Assembly: GCF_004337985.1 (NCBI RefSeq)
Contig: NC_043742.1
Span: forward strand, 4,267,259 to 4,331,258
From: Pyricularia pennisetigena
Lineage: Eukaryota; Ascomycota; Sordariomycetes; Magnaporthales; Pyriculariaceae
Reading direction: 5' to 3'
DNA length: 64,000 nt
Part shown: one piece after another, positions 55,133 to 64,000 of the stretch
Layout of the letters: each line of letters opens with the position of its first letter
How positions within the stretch are numbered: position 1 is the first letter of the stretch
Notes under the pieces: model-generated
Databases searched by the model: none
What the model was told of the DNA's origin: nothing
Seen by the model: only the letters and a program-made list of their open reading frames with translations
Translations under genes and position numbers: made by a program

Positions 55133-56506
55133 ATGTTCAACTGGGCAAGACAACAGTAAGTTGACTGGGTCGCTATAGGTCAAGTACAGGTCAGTCCGCA
55201 AGTCTGACAATACTCTGCATGTGCGATATAGGCTGGCCAATGTCGCCGGCACCCAGGAGCCTATCTATGGCCCGACTGCCATCAAGTCGGTTGCCCAGGA
55301 GGCAGCAATCACGTCGCATACAGAGCTTACCCGCGATGACCTGAAGTGGCGGGCGATGACATCCACCTGTGTCGAGACGCAGACCTTCTATATGACCACC
55401 GACAGTGGTCACCTTGCCTTTGTGCAGGTCATCTACAGCAATGTCGCGTATGTGACTTTACTGCCTCCCTGTACTGTCCGGAAAGGTTCGTCGCTGACTC
55501 TGCAAAAATCAGTGGCATTCGAACAACATGTCAGTTCAACACCAAGGTCTTCAACCTCAAAGACGACGGCAAACCGCATCTGTGGTGCACAACCCCCTTG
55601 AGCAACCACTCCTTCAGTGAAGATATGACAGCTTTTTATGCCGACGACTGCGCCGTCGAGCTTTCCGAGGACGGCACATCATATACAATCAAGTCCATGA
55701 CAGATGAGCGAGCCATTGTCAACATCAAGGTCACCAGGACCACTCCAGGGTTCCATGCAGGCAAGACGGGCACCACGTTGTTTGGGACGGATCTGGCCGA
55801 TCCCTGGGGAACAATGCGCCATGCCTTCTGGCCCAGGTGTCAGACGGAAGGCACAATCACGACTCCTGAAGGGCCCATCGACGTCAAGGGACGCTGCCTA
55901 TTTGTCCATGCGCTGCAGGGCATGAAGCCCCACCATGCCGCGGCCAGCTGGAACTTTGTCAACTTTCAAGGCCCGACACACTCGGCTGTCTTGATGGAGT
56001 ACGTAACACCACCATCGTATGGATCTACGACTGTCAGTGTCGGTGCCATCGCCAAGGATGGTGAAATCGTTGTTGCTGGCTGCTCAAACCATGTTGAACA
56101 TGTCGAAACCCGGAGTGACTCAGAGAACGACTGGAAGGAGCCGACGAAAGTCAAGATGACATGGTCTGGCGCGACAAAAGATGGCAAGAAGGTCGAGGCC
56201 GGCATTGAGGGCGAGTACGAGACGCGTCTGGATCGCATCGATGTCATGGCTGAGGTCCCCGGCTTCGTCAAAAAGTTCGCCGCAGCTACCGCAGGGACGA
56301 AACCTTATATCTACCAGGTTGGTCATAAGAATATGCACATTAGTTCTGAATATTCCTGCCATGCTGACACGGTTCAACAGTACATGCCTCGCAAAGTGAG
56401 TCCAACACTGAAGCTCAAGCTCGGAGAGGAGCCCGAGATTACCGAGACCGGCGCCATGTTCTGCGAGGCCACTTTTATCAGTGATTCCACTACTGGGGAA
56501 CAATAA
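55133..56506 (+). CDS. svf1: survival factor Svf1-like protein
   Basis: Lipocalin-like protein of the Svf1/AttH fold, linked in yeast to oxidative-stress survival and ceramide transport between ER and Golgi. Four exons: 55133-55155, 55232-55447, 55513-56317, 56381-56506, giving 389 aa. The N-terminus reads [20 protein letters not shown], the conserved amphipathic start known in yeast Svf1 to bind membranes. ELTRDDLKW and [10 protein letters not shown] follow, and the family's Trp/His-containing strand [13 protein letters not shown] lies mid-protein. The last intron (63 nt) is stop-free and in frame; splicing joins KPYIYQ to YMPRK, as expected for the family. The 23-nt first exon is needed for the conserved start. 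Confidence 0.9.
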
Positions 56507-56916
56507 GGGGTTTACTCTAGTAAGTTTGCAAGCCATTTTGGGGTGAATTAGGAAAGCTCATTTTCAGGAACACCCCAGTCATACAGTTTCAGGTCTTATT
56601 TGCAGTTTCGCAAGCAATATATGCAAATAGAGGTTGTTCTAGGTAGAAGCGCTTGTATCACAAGACGTAGGGCTTAATGGTTGTTGGACATAACAATAGG
56701 GACTTGAATTTTAACAAAGATCATCAAGTATTTGGTCGAGTTTTTAGCGGACTGCCCGGGTAATATTTGCACCATAGCCCCCTGAGACTTTCTGTCAGCT
56801 CATACCATTCGAAGTAGTCAAATATTCCTCATGTCAATGAACCATGGCAAGAAAATTGCTGAATGTACTTGTCATAACTCATATACATACGTATGTACTG
56901 TAAACGCTCGGCAAGT
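56507..56916. other. convergent intergenic region, Svf1 / TatD-like
   Basis: Shared 3' region of two converging genes. AT-rich, with no supported gene and no repeat. Confidence 0.6.
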
Positions 56917-58170
56917 CTAGCCAAACACGAAATCCTCATAGTTCCTGGCTATCCTCTCCATGCCCTCTTTTAGTCCCCAGCCTTTTATGCGACACACATG
57001 ACGGTACATCTTCTCCAACATCGAATCCATCTCGTTGCCAGCAAGATGTAGATCGGTTTCTACAAGTATCCTATCATCGGGACAGGTTCTAATTATCTCA
57101 GGCACTTTCTCCTCAACCGAGGGGGTACCCATGTTTATGGCAACTGAGAATGAAAAGAAGATTTTGGACGGTATGCGCGGGTCCATGTACTGCTTCAACA
57201 CTTCGGCCGAACCAGAGAAGGAGTGGAGACATATCCGCGGAGGAAAAGGCTTTGCGCCGACTTGGGTCTGCTGCGGCTCGACCTCCTCGTCCGAGTCGTA
57301 CTCCTCCCAGGCCTGGGCGTCCTTGGCCACCAGCCTCTGCTTCCGCCGGCTGACGACCTCCCTCTCGTGGCCCTTCCACGTCTTGGAGAGCGCCTCCAGC
57401 AGCAGACCGGAGCACTGCACCCCGTGCACGCTCACGGCCCGCCCGAGCTCCCCCGCCAGGGCGACCTGGGCCAGCAAGATGCGCTCCTGGTGCGGCAGGT
57501 TGACTCGGTACTTGCTAAGCATGCGGCCGTACCGCCCGCCGGGGACCATGTCGCGCTCTTCCTCGGCGGGCGGGTCGATCTCGCCATCAGGCCCCGTTTC
57601 GCGGGGCTGCGGGAGCCGAAAGGCCTTGTCGAGACCTACCTCGCCGACCATGGCGGTCGGGTAGCGGAGCAGCCTCTCTTTGGCCGCGGCGACGACGGAC
57701 GAGAGAGGTTCCGGGTCGGGCAGGCTGGCGAGGAAGTCCGGATCCGAGTCAGGAGACGGCTTGAGGACCGAGGCGAAATGAGCGGCCTTGTCGAGCTCCG
57801 AGGACGCCGAGTCGTCATAGACCAGGTGCGAGAACCAAGGATGGTAGCCAAAGGCAGGGACAACCCTGCCGCCCGGAGCGCTAGGATCCGCCGACCGCGA
57901 CTTCAGTTGCAAGCGAGTGGGTACACCGTGGTCATCTGCAGCGATGGCTGAGAGGGCCTGGTCCTGAGCGCGTGAGGCCATGACGGTTATGGCCCGGGTC
58001 CGCATTTTGGAAATCTGAGCGATAGAGGCGGGTGTGGTAGTGGGGTGGCAATGTGCATCAAAGGCCCCGATCTCCCAGGGAAAAGGTTCGGAGTCGCCGG
58101 GGCCGGTGTTACTCGGGCTGCCGGTCCCGGCCGAGGCATCGCCCGGAACATGCCCGTGGCCTGGACACAT
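56917..58170 (-). CDS. TatD-family metal-dependent hydrolase (Scn1/Cut9-interacting-like)
   Basis: A single-exon, 417-aa protein of the TatD amidohydrolase-fold family. In fission yeast the relative Scn1 was found through genetic interaction with the APC/C subunit Cut9. Metal-site motifs in order: FDAHCHPT (about 38-45), FGYHPWFSH, GEVGLDKAF, SVHGVQCSG, CLHSFSGSAE and LVETDLHLAG. All His, Glu and Asp ligands of the family are present, so nuclease or hydrolase activity is plausible. A Pro/Gly-rich ~30-residue N-terminus precedes the domain, and a short acidic insertion (EEYDSDEEVE) lies before the fourth motif. The gene is GC-rich, which produces several shadow frames on the other strand. Substrate is not known from sequence. 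Confidence 0.88.
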   Translation of the reverse strand: MCPGHGHVPGDASAGTGSPSNTGPGDSEPFPWEIGAFDAHCHPTTTPASIAQISKMRTRAITVMASRAQDQALSAIAADDHGVPTRLQLKSRSADPSAPGGRVVPAFGYHPWFSHLVYDDSASSELDKAAHFASVLKPSPDSDPDFLASLPDPEPLSSVVAAAKERLLRYPTAMVGEVGLDKAFRLPQPRETGPDGEIDPPAEEERDMVPGGRYGRMLSKYRVNLPHQERILLAQVALAGELGRAVSVHGVQCSGLLLEALSKTWKGHEREVVSRRKQRLVAKDAQAWEEYDSDEEVEPQQTQVGAKPFPPRICLHSFSGSAEVLKQYMDPRIPSKIFFSFSVAINMGTPSVEEKVPEIIRTCPDDRILVETDLHLAGNEMDSMLEKMYRHVCRIKGWGLKEGMERIARNYEDFVFG

Positions 58171-59110
58171 TTTCGTGATCGGCCCCGCGGGGGGTTTTCT
58201 TGGTGCTTATTACGCTTATTACTAGAAAAGACTTTTTTTCTTATTAGCTCGTTTAGCCTGGGGTTAGCTCAGGCGAGTAAGATCCGAGCATCCAAGAACG
58301 TCTGCACATGTCCGGGATTGAATTGAACAATAATGGATGCGGAGAGAGTTCGGACAAAGGATCTGAAGGGGTGGGTGGAGGTGGGGATGGTGGATTGACT
58401 TGTTTGATGTCACCACGCAGTCGATGACAGGCTAGTAAGGTCCCTAAAAGTTCAGGCGGCCGCCGATGGGTTGCGGCTCACAGCAGCTGAAATTAATTCA
58501 TCCACATGCAGGGTCTCCGCCAAAAACCCACTGGGGATGGGGGATGGCAAAACGAGGATTGCTTGTTACGGAGTACCGTAGTTGGACTATGCTAAACTCT
58601 AGCCCATGTTCCAAACTGATACTGGATTTCCCACCTCCTTGTTGGCTCTTTTCTTCCTAGTTTGGGGCTTGCTACTGTCTAATTTTTACCGAAAACCGTA
58701 TCAAATTAATGTTGCCAATTGGCAAAACCCCCTCCCATCCCTCCTTCCCAATTCCCCATGCCCCGCACCGAAGAGAGGTCTAGCCAATTCTTAAAAGTCC
58801 CTTGCCGGACCGACCTCCAGTGAGTCCCAAATCCATCCCCACTCAAAATGAATGTGCTCCAAGACCAGCATATCCAGTCAGCAAGCAGCCCAGGCAAAAA
58901 AAAAAAAAAAAAGGAACCTCTTACCTCCTGCAAGGAACAATTTCTTGTAATCCCCCCGCAAGAACAAGTACGCAGGACCACTATGCATCAGCCTACATGT
59001 GCATCTCGACCCGTTTCCGGCGTCAGTATCCGGCCCGGGGCTTCTTTGGAGCAGTTTCCGGTTTCTTCTTTTTCCCTTCTTTTCTCCTTCATCTCATCTC
59101 ACCGCTAGGG

Positions 59111-59112
<2 letters not shown>

Positions 59113-59165
<53 letters not shown>
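59113..59165. repeat. A53 homopolymer
   Basis: Fifty-three consecutive A, the longest homopolymer in the window. Its true length is uncertain in any assembly. Confidence 0.95.
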
Positions 59166-59167
<2 letters not shown>

Positions 59168-60361
59168 CCAACCCTCGTGGAGAATGGCAGCAACGGGGCT
59201 TTGCGGGGGGGTTTTATATTTTTATTATATTTTTTTTTTCTTCGTCGACCGGGCGCATGGCGTCGTGCAAAAATTTGAGCGAGTGGTTGGGCGTTCGCTC
59301 GCTCGCTCGGGTCGCTTTGACTTTCAACTGTCGCAATCGTTTAATGAACTAATTACATACATGCCTAGGTAGATGGTCTATTATGCGAAGCTAAGTAAGT
59401 ACCTTAGGCTGGTCAGTGAAATGGAAATGTACTTTGTACAGGTAATTATCGATATCAATCGCCCGCACGCCTCGTGTGCTTGATCAATTAATTGTCTTGC
59501 CACCTCATTAGTCTCTGGCCTCGAGAAACACGCACAGGACTTTACTGTGTCTCGCCCCATCGTTTCCTTTCGCATGTGAGAGTGTTTGGTTTGTCGTCCG
59601 TTATCCCGCCCAGCAGGCGTTATACGAACCAACAACACTCATTAAACGAAAAAGCTTATACGTTATCCCGCGAAGCAGTCCGTCTTTCTCTTCCCACATA
59701 GTACGAAATACACAACGGACAATACTGTACCCTACAGCCAGGCAGGCTCTCTGTCTACTGCACACAACCCATACCGAACCTAGACCCCGGGTTTCATCCT
59801 GCAACCTTAACTCCCCTAACAAACGTTGGCAAGGTATGTCACTGTACGAGCGAGAGGGATGAGGCTTGCCGAAAGCCACATCGACAGAGGCTAAAACATG
59901 GCAAATTTGTATGAGGATATTGGAGCTCTGACTCGCCAAATTAGCTACAGTAGCATAGGTAGCTGTGCTGTCTACCTAATTGTTTGAAGCATCAACCAAG
60001 TGACTACCTAGGTACCTAATTACCGTAAAGGGACGAGCGAATAGGCAGTCAGTCAGCTGTTTTCTCTTCAGACTCGATTGCCTTTCGACCACCCAACACT
60101 TCCAACCAACCTTTTTGCCTCACTGCCTTCATTCATCAGCAGAGTTTCACATGTCATCTATGATAGAGACAGTGTGCTTGCGACCTGATTATCAAGCCTA
60201 TTCGAACAGAACCCACCTCTGATGGATTTTACAAAGTTTGCTTGTTAGACAGAAAGCCGATTGTCCCGGATTGATGCTTGCCTCATTAGGCTTGCACTCA
60301 CTTTGGCAGAAAAAAAAAGGAGAGGGACAAGCGAAGAAGAGGAAGAAAGAGACGATATACG

Positions 60362-60389
60362 TACACGCGCGCACACACACACGCACACA
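60362..60389. repeat. CA/CG dinucleotide microsatellite
   Basis: Alternating CA with some CG steps (CACGCGCGCACACACACACG and following). Z-DNA-prone alternating purine-pyrimidine tract about 310 bp upstream of the next gene. Confidence 0.85.
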
Positions 60390-60699
60390 TCCCCGCTGTC
60401 GGATCAACACACCCGGCTTGTTTTCCATCTTCAGCAACTTCCGATTTGTTTTTTAACAAGTCCAAAATCTCGCCACCGTTTATCCGTCGAGTGCTATTTG
60501 AATCTTGACATCCTTGATAACTTGCCGAAGCAAAAGAAACGCCAAACGCTGGTATAACAGAATCAAGTAACAGCACACCATATCGAAAGATACAACGTAC
60601 GAATCAAAAAATCAACGCACAACGATAGATAAAGATAAAAAAAAAGTACGGAAAGACAGAGAAAAGAAGAAAAGAAGAAAAGAAAAAAAAAGGCTGGCC

Positions 60700-61608
60700 A
60701 TGTCGAAACTCGGCAATGTCGTGCTGGTCGGCACCATCGTCGTCCTCTCCGGCCCGCTTGCCCTCGCTGCGATATCAACCACCTTTGTCGCGGCAACCCT
60801 GCTCCTCCTCTTCGCCGGGGCCGTCTTCGTCCACGCCGTGCTCAAATCTCTCTATCAGGTAACTACCTGGCCTTTCTCCACCCACCCGACGACCTTGACG
60901 ACGACGGCGGTGCCCAATTCGCCAAGAAGCTCATCTTTGAAACCTGCCGCAAAGGGACAGGCCGTCACCGCGCCACATCATCCACCCTCGCTCGCCATTA
61001 AGACGGGTCGGTGGACGTCTTCATCCGTGTCAAAGGCAGGCAGCTGCAGTCCGGAGAGCACCGGCTCCGTGACCTCCAGCTACAGCAGGAGCTCCTCCAG
61101 CAGTAGCAACGGCGGCAGCAGTAGCAGCACCAGGAGCACCAGCAGTGCCAGCGACGGGGCCATCGAGCATGCACATATAATCAACGGGATCAGCCAAGCC
61201 GTCGGCAACGCCGCCATGATGGAAGGCAGCCTCCGTGGCGGGCTTAGCCGGAGGAGAAGGCCCGCCGCGAGCCTCATCGACTTTTACGACGACGAGTTTG
61301 ACGATGCCGACTTTGTGGACGAGGTTTACTTTCCAGAAGACGAGGACATGGACGGGCCGTGGGCCGGCCTGGGCGCAGAGCTATCGCGCCATCGTCACCG
61401 CAGCTACGACCACACCTTGCTGCGTCGGCATCGGTCAGCCAGCGTCGCGGGCTTCATACCTCCGGTGGCGTCAAACAGTTCGAGGAGGAGGGCGTCCATC
61501 GCGGAGCTGCCGTCGGTTTTGCAGTCGGCGACCATGTCATCAATCAGCTATAGGAGATCATCCACACCTGGGAGGCGAAGAGTACGTTTGTCGGATTATG
61601 GATTATAG
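60700..61608 (+). CDS. unknown protein with N-terminal hydrophobic hairpin and Ser-rich domain
   Basis: Not recognised. A single-exon, 302-aa frame from an ATG in good context (GGCCATGTC). Residues 5-52 are almost wholly hydrophobic, with a Gly-Pro turn at 18-19 (LSGPLALAA), enough for two membrane helices or a membrane hairpin. A low-complexity segment rich in Ser, Thr and Gly (about 75-155) follows, then a basic RRRRP block, an acidic stretch (FYDDEFDDADFVDE, about 195) and a basic Arg/His/Ser tail with many RRxS-type phosphosites. A possible GTAACT donor at 60860 raises the chance of an unrecognised intron, but no in-frame acceptor gives a better protein. The hairpin resembles oleosin- or LDAF1-type lipid-droplet proteins only superficially. 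Confidence 0.6.
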   Translation: MSKLGNVVLVGTIVVLSGPLALAAISTTFVAATLLLLFAGAVFVHAVLKSLYQVTTWPFSTHPTTLTTTAVPNSPRSSSLKPAAKGQAVTAPHHPPSLAIKTGRWTSSSVSKAGSCSPESTGSVTSSYSRSSSSSSNGGSSSSTRSTSSASDGAIEHAHIINGISQAVGNAAMMEGSLRGGLSRRRRPAASLIDFYDDEFDDADFVDEVYFPEDEDMDGPWAGLGAELSRHRHRSYDHTLLRRHRSASVAGFIPPVASNSSRRRASIAELPSVLQSATMSSISYRRSSTPGRRRVRLSDYGL

Positions 61609-62075
61609 ATAACCTGGGACACGTTTGTTTTCGAATTGTCTTGTAGAAAAGCACTTTTGACATGAAAAATAGTACGTACGGGGGAGGTACATTGTCTGCT
61701 CCACAACTCGAGAACAGCGGACAAAACACAAATATGTGACTAATGATGTAGAGAAGAATTTTCCAAGCCCGTAACCAAGACGATGTTCGATTAAAAATAA
61801 TTTCCAACGTCGCCTGAAGACTAAACATACTTTTGAAGCACAATGGGCGGACCAAGAAAAAAAAAATCAGTTTCCGTTTTTCCAACCGAGCCGAGCTGAC
61901 CAGAATCTTAAAAGGTCAAAGTATAGCAACTTCCAGGAAAAAGGAGAGACTTTTCTTTTTCTGTACATCATACACACAATACTTTTTTTTTTCTTCTTTT
62001 TTGAGCGAGACACTACTGCGCCAACCGGATTGGAGCAGTTTCTGTACAACGAAACAAATATGTGCATATCCAAGC
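61609..62075. other. convergent intergenic region, unknown protein / Egt1
   Basis: Shared 3' region with an A run at 61857-61866 and a T-rich stretch near 61983-62001. Frames of up to 168 codons across it have no domain and are partly homopolymer. Confidence 0.55.
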
Positions 62076-64000
62076 TTAGTTCTTGGTGTCACGAACGAGC
62101 CTCGCGCCCGCCCAGGCGTAGGGGTAGTTGCGCTGGTACCAGTTGACGCTGTAAACGCCAATGTTAGTATATGTACTTTCAGGCGCCACAGAAATCCAGC
62201 AACAAACGAGGTGGGGCCTTTAGAGTTATCCTGTAGCTTTTGCAGCAGGAGTGGGTGCATAGACAAGGGAGTGTCATTTCTGCTTGTCAAGCGAATGCAG
62301 TCAAGAAGTCAAGGGAAAAAGATGTGCGCGTGGGGGTAACTCACAAGGACTTCCGGCCCGCGATGCGAGGGTGTGTAGCCCAAGAACCACCCAGAATTAT
62401 GTTGTGCTTCTCGTCAAAGAAGTCGGCTAAATAGGTACAAAGTGACAGCACACCAATGTCAGCAAGCGGACCTCAGACGACAGACGTAACAATCTTAAGC
62501 GAGCGTGGGCTGGCGCACCTGTGTAGTTGGGGTACAAGGACATCGGTTCGAAGCCTTCGTGCTTTCGCAGTGGTGAGCTGGTCCACTCCCAGACGCCTCC
62601 CATTTGCGACTGTCCAGCCAGTCTCCCACCGTCGGCTGTCACTGGAGTTGGATGCCAGTTCTGGAACCCGACGTTGGAACCGCCAAGGTCGATAAACAAG
62701 TTCTCGTCTGCCTGTGTGGATGGTCTCGTGCCATCCTCACCGGCCAGGTAGGCTCCTCGTGATGGTGGTGTCTCTTCAACACCATTGTTGGAAAGATGAC
62801 TACAGTTCCCTTGTTAGTCCAGGAAATTTTTGGTCTGCGAGGATACGGGGATAGAGGAATCTTGTCTGCACACACCCGTTGACGGCTGGAACTGTTCCAG
62901 CCAAAATGTTCTGCGCCTGCTTCTTGCGCATTGCCTCAGCGTATGCATAGATGCTCTTGGCTTCCTCAAAGGTCGGGATCCTGCCTCCCATCCAGGAAGC
63001 ACAACCAGAAAGCTCGTCGTATGAAGCAAACACGGGCCAGTCTAGGGCGTGCTCGAGCGGCACCAGTCCAAAGACGGTTCTCACCGCCTTGTCTGCGAGG
63101 AAGTACCTCGGGGGAGCTTCAACATGGTCATCGTCATTCTTGCTACCGTGGCCGTGGGTATGACCGTTTGACTTTCCGTTGGTATATGCTCCATTGCTGC
63201 CACTGTGGCCCTTTCCATTCGAAGCAGCATGGCCGTTGGCACCATTAGTCCCGTTGGTTGTAATCTTCGGATTTATCGCGGACCACGAGGCAGGAATCTT
63301 GTCGATATTGTTCTCGTACATGTACGAGGCATACTTTATCCAGTGAGTATTAGTATCGTACTCTCCATGATTTTAATGATGCATGGAGGGGTTTCTTACC
63401 TCTAGATTGGTGATTGGTCTCGCCTTTGCTTGAAACGCCCCTACTCTTGCCATCCTTTGAGGTTTTTCATTGTCCCTGCAATCATTAGCAAGAACATTTC
63501 GCATGAAGGCACCTGCGAAAACACTTACCAACCGAAATGCCCGCTAGGATCTGTGCTGTCCTCTGGATCATCCAGCCCTATGATGATCTCTGTCGCCGGG
63601 ATCTCGAACCATTGATTTGGGACCCTGTTGGCCCTGGCCTGGATCGCCATCTTCTCGAAGTCAGGAGTGACGACCCCCGGAGGGGGTAGTGTTCGGTCGC
63701 TCTGGAGCAGCATGTACAGCAACGTCTCCAAATGCATGACCTCATGCTCGAAGCCAACCCAGATAGCTCTAGCGACGTTGCGGGGGATGTTGTCAGCGCC
63801 GCGAGAGTAGATGTTGCGGACCCTAGATCGGACTCGTTCCTGGTACTCTGCGATCTCCGAGGCTGGAGGCCACTCATCAGGTATCTCTGAATGAGAGTGG
63901 CAAAGCTCCGGGTTGTCAACATCTGGATCGATGCCTCTCTCAAAAATCTGAGCATAATTCTCTGGTCTTGTGGCCGGTTCCTTGGTCGTCTTGGTAAGCT
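62076..64000 (-). CDS. egt1: ergothioneine biosynthesis protein Egt1 (partial, 5' end off window)
   Basis: Fungal Egt1 makes hercynine from histidine and then adds cysteine sulfoxide in an iron-dependent reaction. Six exons are visible: 64000-63529 (open at the edge), 63475-63400, 63333-62876, 62799-62519, 62426-62345, 62148-62076, about 480 codons. This covers the DinB/EgtB-like iron domain, with HEVMHLET as the HxxxH iron-binding helix, and the formylglycine-generating-enzyme-type sulfoxide synthase domain: LGGSNVGFQNWHP, GGVWEWTSSP, NIILGGSWATHPRIAGRKSF and the C-terminal NWYQRNYPYAWAGARLVRD. The N-terminal methyltransferase domain expected in fungi lies beyond the right edge. One acceptor (before 63333) is AAG rather than YAG. 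A Gly/Asn/His-rich insertion (TNGANGHAASNGKG) at 63140-63260 is specific to this protein or its close relatives. Confidence 0.92.

Larger units (their letters stand above)
58171..60699. other. 2.5-kb gene-free region with homopolymers and microsatellite
   Basis: Contains the TatD-like gene's promoter at the left and the leader of the next gene at the right. An A17-type run (about 58896-58912), an A53 run and a CA-rich microsatellite lie inside. A near-palindromic TACCTAGGTACCTA occurs at 60005-60018. The last 100 bp before the ATG are extremely A-rich. Open frames here are driven by homopolymers and are not genes. Confidence 0.55.

Noticed and set aside
62540..62552. GGTTCGAA word resembling a tRNA B box
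   Set aside because: Inside an Egt1 coding exon and without tRNA stems.
1..64000. CRISPR arrays, rRNA, intact transposons or a biosynthetic gene cluster
   Set aside because: No regularly spaced direct repeats, no rRNA-like sequence, no transposase or reverse transcriptase frame, and no grouping of secondary-metabolism genes were seen.

Overview
The window reads as nuclear DNA of a filamentous ascomycete, most likely a sordariomycete. Genes are interrupted by short introns (about 55-200 nt) with GTRNGT-type donors, CTRAC-type branch points and mostly YAG acceptors. Gene content fits too: class VII chitin synthase, Hsp88-type Hsp110, AA9 LPMO, fungal nitrate reductase, Egt1. A Magnaporthales origin (Pyricularia/Gaeumannomyces relatives) is my inference from protein flavour, not proven. 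I support 19 protein-coding genes, one of them cut by the right edge. I found no rRNA, tRNA, CRISPR array or intact transposon.

Layout, left to right: ZIP zinc transporter (-) divergent from a mitochondrial rhomboid protease (+); PI-PLC-like phosphodiesterase (+) convergent with nitrate reductase (-); a 2.6-kb promoter region with a NIT4-type octamer and GATA sites; UPF2/NMD2 (+); a 3.1-kb gene-free stretch; class VII chitin synthase (+); Hsp88 (+) convergent with eIF5B (-); a CaCA-family cation/H+ antiporter (-); the Hrq1 helicase (-); a RanBP3/Yrb2-like protein (-); an unknown His/Arg/Pro-rich single-pass membrane protein (-); an AA9 LPMO carrying a hevein-like chitin-binding domain (-); mitochondrial Hsp10 (-); a Hal4/Sat4-like kinase with an apparent frameshift (-); mitochondrial ribosomal protein uL11m (-) divergent from Svf1 (+); a TatD/Scn1-like hydrolase (-); an unknown Ser-rich membrane protein (+); and the 3' part of ergothioneine synthase Egt1 (-).

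The window is mostly housekeeping: translation and RNA decay (eIF5B, UPF2, uL11m), proteostasis (Hsp88, Hsp10, rhomboid), ion homeostasis (ZIP, antiporter, Hal4-like kinase), cell wall (chitin synthase) and secreted carbohydrate-active functions (LPMO). There is no operon or obvious biosynthetic cluster. Heat-shock elements lie upstream of both chaperone genes, and a NIT4-like octamer lies upstream of nitrate reductase. I did not find a clear previously undescribed system. The best candidates for new biology are the His-rich membrane protein (41066-42887), the LPMO-linker-CBM18 protein (44403-46352), and the antiporter with altered signature motifs (31206-32879). Several introns are stop-free and a multiple of three long, so retention would give longer isoforms. 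All exon junctions were assigned by eye from splice signals and reading-frame continuity.
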